A DNA stretch of 50,013 bases from Acidobacteriota bacterium (GCA_030650395.1 JAUSDY010000014.1:1-50013), one strand, 5' to 3'; positions 9,301 through 16,192 are shown, numbered from the stretch's first letter. Program-made: numbers and translations. Notes: generated by a model from the letters alone, not told the origin.

Positions 9301-9933
9301 CACCCAGCCGCGGTAGCGCGGGGCATGGACGTGCGCGGCGCACCAGCGCTTGAGCGACTCGATTTCGTCGGCGACACCAGCTTTGTCCGCGACTTCGCGA
9401 TCGAGTAGTGAGCAGCCGTACGCAGCGAGCGCGATCTCGGCCTCCGGCGTGGGCTGAAGCCCACGCCCTCCGAACGCTCGTGACGCATCGGACGTTCGGA
9501 GGGCCGGGGCTTTAGCCCCGGCCTCGACGATCGCATGGTCTTCCGCGGTGGCCGTGACGTGGGCGCCGCCTTTGAGCAGCGGCAATGCCCGGCGGCGGAC
9601 GAAGTCGATCTTGAAGCGGAACAGGACATCGTAGGCACGCGTCGCCTGGACCAGCGATTCGGCCTCCGCGCCAACGCCGAACAACCTGGTGACGAAGCGG
9701 CTGAGATGCGGCGCCATCGCGACAATCAGGTTGCCGCGCGCCACGGCGCCGAGCGTGCCCGGCGAGATGCGATGCTGATCCCACTGCGCCCACAGCTCCG
9801 GCTCCGCCGCCTTCGCCTCGTCGACGAATGCGCGATAGAGCTCGCGCAGCCGTGCCGGTCGATGCAGGTCGGCGAACGAGAATCCGGGGATTCCCAGAGA
9901 CGTATCAGGAGAGGTTCCGGATGACATTTCCAA
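6316..9933 (-). CDS. Multidomain Fe-S/FAD/NAD(P) oxidoreductase (GltD-like + PyrK/FNR-like)
   Basis: Of 1205 residues, 1-260 are of unknown fold. Residues about 268-370 form a cysteine-rich Fe-S region (CVLCHERDKDTCSKG, CPLDEK, HRICNDCMKACIYQ) like the N-terminus of glutamate synthase small subunits. A Rossmann FAD site lies near 406 (VLVVGLGPAGYTLSHY) and a second dinucleotide site near 578 (VVIGGGLTGVDTATELM). From about 905 there is a ferredoxin-NADP reductase/PyrK-type module: FHPGQFYRLQN for flavin, AVLLAGGGLGNAVLF for NAD(P), and a C-terminal Cys cluster CMMKEVCAQC plus a later Cys for a 2Fe-2S centre. The order resembles a fused NADPH/ferredoxin electron-transfer enzyme, perhaps bifurcating; the substrate is unknown. 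The reading frame opens at TTG 9933, with an in-frame ATG at 9927; a perfect TATAAT ends 6 nt before the TTG. Residues about 137-163 come from an inserted palindromic repeat. Confidence 0.85.
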   Translation of the reverse strand: MEMSSGTSPDTSLGIPGFSFADLHRPARLRELYRAFVDEAKAAEPELWAQWDQHRISPGTLGAVARGNLIVAMAPHLSRFVTRLFGVGAEAESLVQATRAYDVLFRFKIDFVRRRALPLLKGGAHVTATAEDHAIVEAGAKAPALRTSDASRAFGGRGLQPTPEAEIALAAYGCSLLDREVADKAGVADEIESLKRWCAAHVHAPRYRGWVVFRFPENLDYDHLVQIQRPDPAMPEQIIGPDEKLRRREGFKLTDERYTQREVLSEIHYCVLCHERDKDTCSKGIRDKAGTVVTNPLGIQLAGCPLDEKISEMHTVRKRGDAIGALAIVTVDNPMCPGTGHRICNDCMKACIYQKQEPVNIPQIETGVLTDVLNMPWGVEIYGLLTRWNPLNVNRPYALEYHGKNVLVVGLGPAGYTLSHYLVNEGFGVVAIDGLKIEPLPEDLTGGNGAAPRPIQNWSEIYRPTDERVLEGFGGVSEYGITVRWDKNFLTLIHLTLARRDKLKIYGGVRFGGALPLDEVWANGIDHVAIAAGAGRPTIIDIKNNLIRGIRKASDFLMALQLTGAFKRDALSNLQARLPAVVIGGGLTGVDTATELMAYYPIQVEKTLNRYEALVRDLGEERVRGTMDAEEQGILDEFLGHGRAVRAERKRAGAADEKPDFIAMLRSWGGVTLAYRKRLQDAPAYRLNHEEVAKALEEGIAVTENMNPIEAVPDDFGHVKAMVFTRADGSRAELPARTVLVAAGTVPNITYEKEHPGSFSLDNRQKFFKGFKAVPAQAGQVERNFSSAVAAGAFQLEPDPNGFFTSHNTDGKFVTYYGDNHPRYNGNVVKAMASAKDGYPRVVELFADEIATLDPAAQPARERAWQAMVGRLDDQLLARVERVVRLTPTIIEVIVRAPAAARHFHPGQFYRLQNFEHLSPHIRLDGHVVSMLMEGIALTGAWVDRGRGLLSLITLEMGVSSRLCAYLKPGEPVVVMGPTGTPTAIPERAAVLLAGGGLGNAVLFSIAKAMKACGSRVIYFAGYRNGADLFKREEIESSTDQVIWSTDMGEAIEPHRPQDAHFRGNIVQAMVAYAEGKLCAQAVPLAEVSRIIAIGSDRMMNAVRLVRHGALQPYLSPNHVGIGSINSPMQCMMKEVCAQCLQRHVDPETGREEFIFSCYNQDQELDRVDFDNLQARLRQNSVQEKISNLWFEHVLDQAEAELVHV
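9446..9523. repeat. Palindromic REP-like element inserted in frame inside the oxidoreductase gene
   Basis: Three stem-loops follow each other: GGCGTGGGCTGAAGCCCACG (start 9446), a longer stem with CTCCGAACG and CGTTCGGAG arms (about 9469-9499), and one with arms GGCCGGGGCT and AGCCCCGGCC (9502-9523). The block is 78 bp, a multiple of three, and has no stop on the coding strand, so it adds about 26 residues (AKAPALRTSDASRAFGGRG, then LQPTPEAE). The GGGCTNAAGCCC type is a familiar dispersed intergenic palindrome in GC-rich soil bacteria. Confidence 0.85.
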
Positions 9934-9939
9934 CTCTCA

Positions 9940-9945
9940 ATTATA
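9940..9945 (-). promoter_or_regulatory. -10 box TATAAT, 6 nt before the oxidoreductase start
   Basis: The minus strand reads TATAAT-TGAGAG-TTG. With a normal -10 to +1 distance, transcription would begin at or within a base or two of the start codon, giving a leaderless mRNA. No clear -35 is seen. The thiS promoter region lies immediately upstream on the other strand, with TACGAT at 9964-9969. Confidence 0.65.
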
Positions 9946-9998
9946 TGTGATTCACCCATGTGGTACGATCGGGACCAGACGCCATGACGCGTCACCTC

Positions 9999-10199
9999 AT
10001 GATGATCAAATTGAACGGCGATCCGCACCAGCTCGCACAGCCGCTGAGCGTTTCCGCGTTGCTGGCACAGCTCGAGATTGACGCGCGGCGTGTCGCCGTC
10101 GAGCTCAATCTCGCCGTCGTGAAGAAAGCCGCGTACGACTCCTCGCTCATCACAGACGGTGATGAAGTGGAGATCGTGAACTTCGTCGGTGGCGGCTAA
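9999..10199 (+). CDS. thiS: ThiS sulfur carrier protein
   Basis: The product is a short ubiquitin-fold protein of 66 residues starting MMIKLNGDP and ending in the GG tail (NFVGGG) that is adenylated by ThiF and thiocarboxylated. It then donates sulfur to the thiazole ring made by ThiG, whose gene follows 40 bp downstream. ATG at 9999 or 10002 gives the usual family length. An upstream in-frame ATG at 9984 lies 14 nt after a TACGAT -10-like box (9964-9969) and would add MTRHL, so the exact start is uncertain. No TPP riboswitch is recognisable in the short upstream region shared with the divergent oxidoreductase gene. Confidence 0.9.
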   Translation: MMIKLNGDPHQLAQPLSVSALLAQLEIDARRVAVELNLAVVKKAAYDSSLITDGDEVEIVNFVGGG

Positions 10200-10203
10200 T
10201 CTC

Positions 10204-10231
10204 AGTTAACAGTTAAGAGTTAACAGTTAAG
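10204..10231. repeat. Perfect tandem 14-bp repeat between thiS and thiG
   Basis: The unit AGTTAACAGTTAAG occurs twice in a row, filling most of the 40-bp gap. The same AGTTAAC/CAGTT words build the larger array just after thiG at 11012-11074, so the two are probably of one origin. Confidence 0.9.
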
Positions 10232-10239
10232 AACTACGA

Positions 10240-11010
10240 ATGAGTGACTTGGTTATCGCGGGACGGACGTTTCGCTCGCGGCTGATCGTCGGCACGGGCA
10301 AGTACCCGTCGCACGCGATCATGAAGGCGTGTCACGAGGCGTCGGGCGCCGACATGGTGACGGTGGCGGTGCGCCGCGTCGACATCTCGCGCAAGACCGA
10401 GTCGCTGCTCGACTACATCGACACTTCGAAGATCTTCCTGCTGCCTAACACGGCCGCTTGCTTCACGGCCGCCGACGCCATTCGCACCGCCCATCTCGGC
10501 CGCGAGGCGGGGATGTCCAACTGGGTCAAGCTCGAAGTCATCGGCGACGAGCAGACGCTCTTCCCCGACAACGAAGGCCTGCTCGAGGCCACCCGCGTGC
10601 TGGTGAAAGACGGCTTTGTGGTGCTGCCCTACACCAATGACGATCCGGTGATGTGCCGCAAGCTGGCCGATGCGGGCGCGGCCGCGGTGATGCCGCTGGG
10701 CGCGCCGATCGGCTCGGGGCTCGGCATCCAGAATCCCAACAACATCCGGATCATCCGCGAACAAGCCAAAGTGCCGGTGATCGTCGACGCCGGCGTGGGC
10801 ACGGCGTCCGACGCCGCGGTGGCGATGGAGCTCGGCGCCGACGCGGTGCTGATGAACACCGCGATCGCCGGCGCCACCGATCCGGTGATGATGGCGCGCG
10901 CGATGAAGCTGGCGGTTGAAGCGGGACGGCTGGCGTACCTGGCCGGCAGGATTCCGAGAAAACTCTACGCGTCGGCGAGCAGCCCGCTACAGGGGGTCGT
11001 CGGCAGCTAA
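10240..11010 (+). CDS. thiG: ThiG thiazole synthase
   Basis: ThiG condenses deoxyxylulose 5-phosphate, dehydroglycine (or iminoglycine) and the ThiS thiocarboxylate into the thiazole moiety of thiamine, in the cytoplasm. The 256-residue TIM-barrel protein matches the family length. It starts [19 protein letters not shown], carries the Schiff-base lysine region WVKLEVIGD, the LPYTNDDPV segment, the [11 protein letters not shown] phosphate loop and the barrel end [17 protein letters not shown]. It follows thiS in an evident two-gene unit. No other thiamine gene is present in the window. The start ATG at 10240 lies just after the 14-bp tandem repeat. Confidence 0.97.
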   Translation: MSDLVIAGRTFRSRLIVGTGKYPSHAIMKACHEASGADMVTVAVRRVDISRKTESLLDYIDTSKIFLLPNTAACFTAADAIRTAHLGREAGMSNWVKLEVIGDEQTLFPDNEGLLEATRVLVKDGFVVLPYTNDDPVMCRKLADAGAAAVMPLGAPIGSGLGIQNPNNIRIIREQAKVPVIVDAGVGTASDAAVAMELGADAVLMNTAIAGATDPVMMARAMKLAVEAGRLAYLAGRIPRKLYASASSPLQGVVGS

Positions 11011-11011
11011 G

Positions 11012-11074
11012 CAGTTGCCAGTTGCCAGTTAACAGTTGCCAGTCTTGTTAACTGGAAACTGGAAACTGTTAACT
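11012..11074. repeat. Mirrored array of CAGTT(G/A)-type short repeats between convergent thiG and rfbC
   Basis: The left half is built of CAGTTGC, CAGTTGC, CAGTTAA, CAGTTGC words. The right half, after TCTTG, is built of TTAACTGG, AAACTGG, AAACTGTT, AACTG, largely the reverse complement of the left. The block can fold into a long imperfect hairpin between two convergent genes and may act as a two-way terminator. The rfbC stop codon (11069-11071) lies inside it. Confidence 0.85.
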
Positions 11075-11596
11075 GACTAAAGGCCAGGCCGCGTCGTTCT
11101 CTGAAATCACCAAAGGCTCGAACGGCCACGTGATGCCGAAGGTGGGGTCGTTCCAGCGCACGCCGGACTCGGCCTGCGGCTGCCACGGCGTCGACGCGTG
11201 GTAATAGGCCTCGGTACCGTCGGTCAGCGTGATGTATCCGTGCGCGAGGCCTTTCGGCACGTAGAACATGCGGCGGTTGTCGGCGCTCAGCTCCACCGCT
11301 TCCCACTGCCGATAGGCCTTCGAGTCCGGCCGCAGGTCGACGATCACATCGAGCAGCGCGCCGCGCGTGCAGCGGATGATCTTGACCTGTTCGTGCGGAG
11401 CGTTCTGAAAATGCATGCCGCGCAGGGTGCCGCGCTTGTGGTTCCACGCCAGGTTGCACTGCGCGAGCGAGGGGTCGAGGCCGCGCTTGGTGAACTCGCC
11501 GGGCAGCCACGTCATCGCGAAGAACCCGCGGTCGTCGTGGATCGCCGTCACATCGATGATCCAGGCGCCGGGGATTCGCGACTCGGTGAACTTCAT
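11069..11596 (-). CDS. rfbC: dTDP-4-dehydrorhamnose 3,5-epimerase family protein
   Basis: The 175-residue cupin matches RmlC in length and motifs: GFFAMTWLPGEF, CNLAWNHKRGTLRGMHFQ with the catalytic His of the RGMHFQ turn, GALLDVIVDLRPDS, and FYVPKGLAHGYITLTD. RmlC epimerises C3 and C5 of dTDP-4-keto-6-deoxyglucose on the way to dTDP-rhamnose; related enzymes make other deoxysugars. rmlA, rmlB and rmlD are not in this window, so another deoxysugar product is possible. It lies 34 bp downstream of the UDP-sugar dehydrogenase gene, the gap being filled by a palindromic repeat. Its stop codon is within the repeat array at 11012-11074. Confidence 0.9.
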   Translation of the reverse strand: MKFTESRIPGAWIIDVTAIHDDRGFFAMTWLPGEFTKRGLDPSLAQCNLAWNHKRGTLRGMHFQNAPHEQVKIIRCTRGALLDVIVDLRPDSKAYRQWEAVELSADNRRMFYVPKGLAHGYITLTDGTEAYYHASTPWQPQAESGVRWNDPTFGITWPFEPLVISENDAAWPLVS

Positions 11597-11607
11597 GCGG
11601 GATGCCC

Positions 11608-11635
11608 AGGCGGGTCTGAAAGACCCGCCTCTACA
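11608..11635. repeat. Palindromic repeat that supplies the dehydrogenase stop codon
   Basis: AGGCGGGTCT and AGACCCGCCT (11608-11630) form a 10-bp stem around GAA, followed by CTACAGG. On the minus strand this reads CCTGTAGAGGCGGGTC, and its TAG (11633-11631) is the stop of the upstream dehydrogenase. The CTGTAGAGGCGGGTC form is a common dispersed intergenic palindrome in GC-rich soil bacteria. Confidence 0.8.
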
Positions 11636-12923
11636 GGCGGAAGAGCGTGTCTTTCTTCACGCCCTTGAGCGCGTTGCGGGTGTCGACCAGGAGCGGGAAG
11701 CGATCCACCATCGCGGCGTAATTGAACACCTTATGGTCGGTGATGATGACGCCGCAGTCGATCCCCTTGTGCATCTGCTGCTCGTCGACCGTCTTGAGGT
11801 CGAGCGAGGCATGCTTGAACGCGGGCACGTAGGGATCGGTGTAGCTCACGCTCGCGCCGCGGTGCGCCAGCAGCTCCAGCACCTCGAGCGCTGGCGACTC
11901 GCGCAGATCGTTGACGTCGCGCTTGTAGGCGACGCCGATGATGTGGACCTTCGAGCCGTTGAGTGATTTCTTCTGGGAGTTGAGCGCATCGATGATGCGT
12001 TGCACCACGAACTCCGGCATGGCGCCGTTGACGCTGCCCGCGAGCTCGATGAAGCGCGCCTCGAAGTTGTACTGGCGGGCCTTCCACGACAGGTAGAACG
12101 GGTCGATCGGAATGCAGTGCCCGCCCAGGCCGGGGCCGGGATAGAACGGCATGAAGCCGAACGGCTTGGTTTTCGCCGCGTCGATCACTTCCCACACGTC
12201 GAGGTTCATGCGGTGGCACATCAGCGCCAGCTCGTTGACCAGGCCGATGTTGACGGCGCGGAAGGTGTTCTCGAGCAGCTTCACCATTTCGGCCACGCTC
12301 GGCGAGCTCACCGGCACGACCTTGTCCATCACCTGCTCGTAGAACGCGACGGCCACCCTGGTGCTGTCTTCGTTGATGCCGCCGACGACTTTCGGAATGT
12401 TCCTGGTCTGGTATTGCGGGTTGCCGGGGTCAACGCGCTCGGGCGAAAAGGCGAGGTAGAAATCGACGCCCGGCTTGAAGCCCTTGGCCGCCAGCGCCGG
12501 CTGCACCACTTCCACCGTCGTCCCCGGGTAGGTCGTCGACTCCAGGATGATCAGCTGGCCCTTCCGGAGGATCGCCGCCGTCGCGTCGACGGCTTGCACC
12601 ACATACGTCATGTCCGGATCTTTGGTCTTGCGCAGCGGCGTCGGCACGCAGATGTCGATGATGTCGGCCGCGGCCAGCGCCTTCGGATCGGTCGTGGCCG
12701 TGAACTTGCCGCTCTTCACCACTTCGGCGAGGTGTTCGGCGGGCACGTCCGGGATATAGCTCTTGCCCGCCGCCAACTGGGCGACCTTGCCGGCATCGAC
12801 GTCGAATCCGATCACCGAGAATCCGGCGCGGGCAAACTCCACGGCCAGCGGCAGGCCCACATAGCCCAGCCCGATGACGCCCAACGTCGCCTGCTTCGAC
12901 TCGATCTTCTTCAATAATTCCAT
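11631..12923 (-). CDS. UDP-sugar 6-dehydrogenase (WbpA/WecC/TviB-type nucleotide sugar dehydrogenase)
   Basis: This 430-residue enzyme would oxidise C6 of a UDP-hexose or UDP-HexNAc to the uronic acid with two NAD+. The N-terminal Rossmann site is LGVIGLGYVGLPLAVEFARAG at about 14-34. FSPERVDPGN and VVGGINEDS mark the WbpA/TviB branch. The catalytic Cys is in GPGLGGHCIPIDPFYLSW at about 265, with the Lys of the AKTKPFGF region nearby. The C-terminal UDP-binding domain holds VAYKRDVNDLRESPALEVLE. The presence of NINEDS-type and SPERVDPG motifs makes a UDP-GlcNAc or UDP-GalNAc substrate more likely than UDP-glucose. It lies between the DegT aminotransferase and rfbC on the same strand. Confidence 0.92.
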   Translation of the reverse strand: MELLKKIESKQATLGVIGLGYVGLPLAVEFARAGFSVIGFDVDAGKVAQLAAGKSYIPDVPAEHLAEVVKSGKFTATTDPKALAAADIIDICVPTPLRKTKDPDMTYVVQAVDATAAILRKGQLIILESTTYPGTTVEVVQPALAAKGFKPGVDFYLAFSPERVDPGNPQYQTRNIPKVVGGINEDSTRVAVAFYEQVMDKVVPVSSPSVAEMVKLLENTFRAVNIGLVNELALMCHRMNLDVWEVIDAAKTKPFGFMPFYPGPGLGGHCIPIDPFYLSWKARQYNFEARFIELAGSVNGAMPEFVVQRIIDALNSQKKSLNGSKVHIIGVAYKRDVNDLRESPALEVLELLAHRGASVSYTDPYVPAFKHASLDLKTVDEQQMHKGIDCGVIITDHKVFNYAAMVDRFPLLVDTRNALKGVKKDTLFRL

Positions 12924-13012
12924 GCATCTACCAGAGAGAGTGGGGCGGGACTGTAGTGGAGCGTATCAACTCGTCCTCAAGGGCCGAGCGTACACTCCAC
13001 GAGTCGCGCCGG

Positions 13013-14119
13013 CTACGAATAAAAACCGCGAATGGCGCCGACGACGGCGGCTTGCTGTGCTTCGGTCAGCTCCGGGTAGATCGGCAGCGCCAGCGATTGC
13101 CGCGCTGCAGCCTCGGCGACCGGGAACGCACCGGCCTTGTAGCCAAGGCCGGCAAAGCACGCTTGCAGGTGGAACGGCACCGGGTAATACACCTCGGTGC
13201 CAATGCCGGCGGCGTCGAGGTGCGCGCGGAGACGATCCCGCTCCGGCGCGCGAATGACGAACTGATTATAGATGTGCGTGCGGTCTGGGGCTTCCACCGG
13301 CATGGTGACGGGCAGCCCGGCGTCAGCGAAGAGGGCGCGATAGCGGGTGGCGTTGGTGCGTCGAGCGTCGCTCCAGCCGGAGAGGTACGGCAGCTTGACG
13401 CGGAGCACGGCCGCTTGCAGCGCGTCGATGCGGAAATTCGCGCCGACCAGGTGATGATAGTACTTGGGTTCCATCCCATGGTTGCGAATCAGCCGCAAGC
13501 GGCGCGCCAGGTCGTCGCTCGTCGATGTCACGAGGCCGCCGTCGCCAAATCCGCCGAGGTTCTTGCTGGGGAAAAACGAGAAGCAACCGATGGCGCCCCA
13601 GCTCCCGACGGCACGGCCGCGATACGCAGCGCCAATCGCCTGGGCGGCGTCTTCGATCACGGCGATCTGTCGCGGTCCCGCGGCGGCCAGAATGGGCGCC
13701 AGCTCCGCGGCTTGCCCGAAGAGATGCACGGGAATGATCGCCTTGGTCGCAGGGGTAATCGCGGCGAGGGTGGCCTGGGGATCGAGGTTGAACGTGTCGG
13801 CTTCCACGTCCACGAGCACCGGGCGCGCCCCGACGCGCACGACCGCTCCGGCCGTCGCGAAGAACGAGTAGGTGGGCGTGATCACTTCGTCACCGGGCCC
13901 GATCTGCAGGGCCATCAGCGCGGCGACGAGGGCATCGGTGCCCGACGACATGCCGATGGCGTGTGGGGTGTTCAGGTACGCGGACAGCTCGCGCTCGAGG
14001 CCTTCCACTTCGGGGCCGCCGATGAAGCGCTGGCTGTCACACACGCGGGTCACGGCCTCCAGCAGGGACTGCCGCAGCGGCGCGTAGTGTGCCTGGAGGT
14101 CGAGAAGAGGGACGCTCAC
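13013..14119 (-). CDS. DegT/DnrJ/EryC1/StrS-family sugar aminotransferase
   Basis: This PLP enzyme family transfers an amino group to a keto sugar nucleotide. The product has GMSSGTDALVAALMAL near the N-terminus, the cofactor Asp region IAVIEDAAQAIGA, and the PLP lysine in CFSFFPSKNLGGFGDGG. It pairs naturally with the UDP-sugar dehydrogenase downstream, as in WbpA/WbpE-type routes to amino-uronic sugars. The GTG at 14119 gives the usual MSVPLLDL start; ATGs at 14125, 14137 and 14158 are in frame upstream and cannot be excluded. An 89-bp gap separates it from the dehydrogenase. It is divergent from the FAD oxidoreductase at 14257, with a REP-like element between. Confidence 0.92.
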   Translation of the reverse strand: MSVPLLDLQAHYAPLRQSLLEAVTRVCDSQRFIGGPEVEGLERELSAYLNTPHAIGMSSGTDALVAALMALQIGPGDEVITPTYSFFATAGAVVRVGARPVLVDVEADTFNLDPQATLAAITPATKAIIPVHLFGQAAELAPILAAAGPRQIAVIEDAAQAIGAAYRGRAVGSWGAIGCFSFFPSKNLGGFGDGGLVTSTSDDLARRLRLIRNHGMEPKYYHHLVGANFRIDALQAAVLRVKLPYLSGWSDARRTNATRYRALFADAGLPVTMPVEAPDRTHIYNQFVIRAPERDRLRAHLDAAGIGTEVYYPVPFHLQACFAGLGYKAGAFPVAEAAARQSLALPIYPELTEAQQAAVVGAIRGFYS

Positions 14120-14188
14120 AAACATCTCATGGTACATGCCTCGCGCTGCCGTGTGCAAGCAGACGATGACGCTCGGCGTGCCAGGGCG

Positions 14189-14237
14189 CTCGACCTTCGA
14201 CGATGCTCAGGTCGACCCTGAGGCTCTCGAAGGGTCG
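14189..14237. repeat. REP-like palindrome between divergent genes
   Basis: The block reads CGACCTTCGA, a short loop, CTCAGG, TCGAC, CCTGAG, a short loop, TCGAAGGGTCG, so inner and outer arms pair. The CCTTCGA...CTCAGG / CCTGAG...TCGAAGG pattern is a very widespread dispersed repeat in GC-rich bacteria. It ends 8 nt before the -10 box of the downstream oxidoreductase gene. Confidence 0.8.
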
Positions 14238-14244
14238 TTGCGAA

Positions 14245-14250
14245 TATCAT
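14245..14250 (+). promoter_or_regulatory. -10 box TATCAT, 6 nt before the LhgO-like start
   Basis: The sequence TATCAT-GATCGC-ATG places the predicted +1 on the ATG at 14257. This supports that start over the in-frame start at 14203, which would read through the REP-like palindrome. Confidence 0.65.
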
Positions 14251-14256
14251 GATCGC

Positions 14257-15354
14257 ATGATCGAAGTGGATGTCGCCGTCGTCGGCGGAGGCGTCACGGG
14301 CCTCGCGTCGGCGCTCGCGCTGGCGGAACGCGGCGCCTCGGTGTGCCTGCTGGAACGCGAGGCCAAACCCGGGCGCGCCACCAGCACGCACAACAGCGGG
14401 GTGATTCACGCCGGCATCTACTATCCGCAAGGCTCGCTCAAGGCCCGGCTGTGCGTAGAGGGACGCGATCGGCTGTATGCGTTCTGCCGGCAACACGCGG
14501 TACCGCACGCGCGGTGCGGCAAGCTGATCGTCGCGGCCGACCATCACGAAATCGAAGCGCTGGACACGCTCCGACAGATGGCCCACGCCAACGGCGTCAC
14601 CTCGGTCGTCGACGCCGATGCGGATTTCATCCGATCGCGCGAGCCGAATGTTCGCGGCGTCGCGGGGCTATGGTCTCCGGACACCGGCATCGTGGAGGCC
14701 GAAGCGTTGGTGAAGGCCCTCGAACACCTTTGCAAACAACGCGACGTCGCGGTCGTTGTCGGCAGCCCCCTCGTGGGCGCTGAACCTGTGGCCGGCGGTG
14801 TGGAATTGGTGACGCCGCACGAGCGGTTTGTGGCGGGCACCGTCGTGAACGCCGCGGGCCTCTATGCGGACGAAGTGTCGGCGTCGCTTGGTGCGAGCCG
14901 CTTCCAGATTTATCCCTGCCGCGGCGAGTACGCGGAATTGGCGCCGTCGAAACGGCACATGGTGAACGGCCTCGTCTATCCGCTGCCCCATGCCTCTGGC
15001 GCCGGCTTGGGCGTTCACCTCGCCAAGACCACCTGGGGCACGGTCACGCTCGGCCCGACGATCCGCTACCAGGATTCGAAAGACGACTATGAAAGCGGCC
15101 GCCTGGCGCTCGAAGATTTTGTCGAGCCCGCGCGACAGCTGCTGCCGTGGGTGACGCTCGCCGATCTGCAGCCTGGCGGCAGCGGCATCCGCGCGAAGCT
15201 GCAGGGCCCGGGTCAAACAGTTGCGGATTTCATGATCGAGCGGGACGCGACCAATCCCGTCGTCATCCAGGCTTCGGGCATCGACTCGCCGGGCCTGACG
15301 TCGTGCCTGGCGGTGGGAGATCGCGTGGCGCGGATTTGGGCGGACGATCAATAG
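14257..15354 (+). CDS. FAD-dependent oxidoreductase, L-2-hydroxyglutarate dehydrogenase (LhgO)-like
   Basis: The 365-residue protein has the FAD Rossmann motif at its very start (VDVAVVGGGVTGLASALALAERG) and the THNSGVIHAGIYYPQGSLKA stretch typical of LhgO and L2HGDH. Near the C-terminus are QPGGSGIRAKL and ASGIDSPGLTSCLAVG. LhgO oxidises L-2-hydroxyglutarate to 2-oxoglutarate and passes electrons to the quinone pool. The DAO superfamily is broad, so the substrate is inferred. The start at ATG 14257 gives a glycine-rich N-terminus of normal length and has a well-spaced -10 box. The 3' end overlaps the convergent methyltransferase gene by 7 bp. Confidence 0.88.
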   Translation: MIEVDVAVVGGGVTGLASALALAERGASVCLLEREAKPGRATSTHNSGVIHAGIYYPQGSLKARLCVEGRDRLYAFCRQHAVPHARCGKLIVAADHHEIEALDTLRQMAHANGVTSVVDADADFIRSREPNVRGVAGLWSPDTGIVEAEALVKALEHLCKQRDVAVVVGSPLVGAEPVAGGVELVTPHERFVAGTVVNAAGLYADEVSASLGASRFQIYPCRGEYAELAPSKRHMVNGLVYPLPHASGAGLGVHLAKTTWGTVTLGPTIRYQDSKDDYESGRLALEDFVEPARQLLPWVTLADLQPGGSGIRAKLQGPGQTVADFMIERDATNPVVIQASGIDSPGLTSCLAVGDRVARIWADDQ

Positions 15355-16181
15355 CCTGTCCGTCTCTGCGACGGTAATTTTTCAGCCCAAATCATCCACC
15401 CGCGCGAACGGGCCGAGCGCCGCACGCGGCACCCCGCTTGTTCCACCAGCTGCCTCGCACCCGCTTCCGAATAACGCATCTCGACGGGCGCCGCAAATCG
15501 ATCGTAAAGATCGGGGATCAGGCTGCAAACGGTGGGGTTCTGGGTGATGGGGTATGGAAAGCTTGCCGCCCACCGGAAATACCGTGAGGGGAGCGTGCAT
15601 CCGAGATACACGACCGGGGCCGCCACGGCGCAGAATCGGCGGATGGTCGCCGGAGAGCGACGACTGATCAATCCACGAACGCTATTGACCGCGCTCAGTG
15701 CGAGACGCCAAGACAGCGACCGGTTGCTGAAATCTTCATATACGTAAAGTAGCAGGGTCGCACCGGGCTTGAGCGCGCGCGCAATCTCCCGGACGGCGAG
15801 CGATGGATCGTCGGTATGGTGAACGACGCCGTAGCTGTAAGCGCCGTCGAAGCAAGAGTCTGAAAATGGCAGTGCGAGCAGGTTGCCCTGGATCAACCTC
15901 GCGCATTCCGAGCCCGCAATCCTCGCCGCGGTCGCGCGGATGCCGCCCGCACTCAGTTCCAAGCCGACGGCATCGCACCCATCACTCAGCACCACCGACG
16001 CGAGATCGACGCCCTCGCCACAGCCGGCGTCGAGCACGCGCCCGCGGAAGGCGGGGGCGCCAAGCGCGGTCCTCATGGCGTGAAGGTGATACTCGACCGG
16101 GACCGTCACCGGAGGCGGAAGTCCACCGGCGACCCACCCAAAGCCAAAGCGCTCACTTGTCGCTTGAGTCTGATCGGTCAC
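15348..16181 (-). CDS. Class I SAM-dependent methyltransferase
   Basis: The 277-residue protein has SAM motif I at about 49-57 (VLDAGCGEGVDLAS), an acidic residue after the second strand (AVGLELSAGGIRA), and the motif LALPFSDSCFDGAYSYGVVHH followed by ALKPGATLLLYVYEDF. These define the Methyltransf_11/25 type. The C-terminal part (IPDLYDRFAAPVEMRYSEAG) is like methyltransferases found in polysaccharide and lipid gene clusters. The substrate is unknown. The start is GTG at 16181; a TATAAT box ends 11 nt upstream, implying a leader of only a few bases. Confidence 0.87.
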   Translation of the reverse strand: MTDQTQATSERFGFGWVAGGLPPPVTVPVEYHLHAMRTALGAPAFRGRVLDAGCGEGVDLASVVLSDGCDAVGLELSAGGIRATAARIAGSECARLIQGNLLALPFSDSCFDGAYSYGVVHHTDDPSLAVREIARALKPGATLLLYVYEDFSNRSLSWRLALSAVNSVRGLISRRSPATIRRFCAVAAPVVYLGCTLPSRYFRWAASFPYPITQNPTVCSLIPDLYDRFAAPVEMRYSEAGARQLVEQAGCRVRRSARSRGWMIWAEKLPSQRRTGY

Positions 16182-16192
16182 GGGTGGCCGAC

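Noticed and set aside
6322-9408. A 1028-codon open frame on the plus strand opposite the oxidoreductase gene
   Set aside because: It lies fully antisense to a gene with clear motifs; its translation is rich in Arg, His, Val and Asp and has no recognisable domain. GC-rich third positions create such long mirror frames.
9934-9998. TPP riboswitch upstream of thiS
   Set aside because: The gap is only about 65 bp and lacks the conserved CUGAGA and thi-box elements.
12000-14221. Long plus-strand open frames opposite the UDP-sugar dehydrogenase and DegT genes
   Set aside because: Same cause: mirror frames of well-supported genes, with low-complexity composition.
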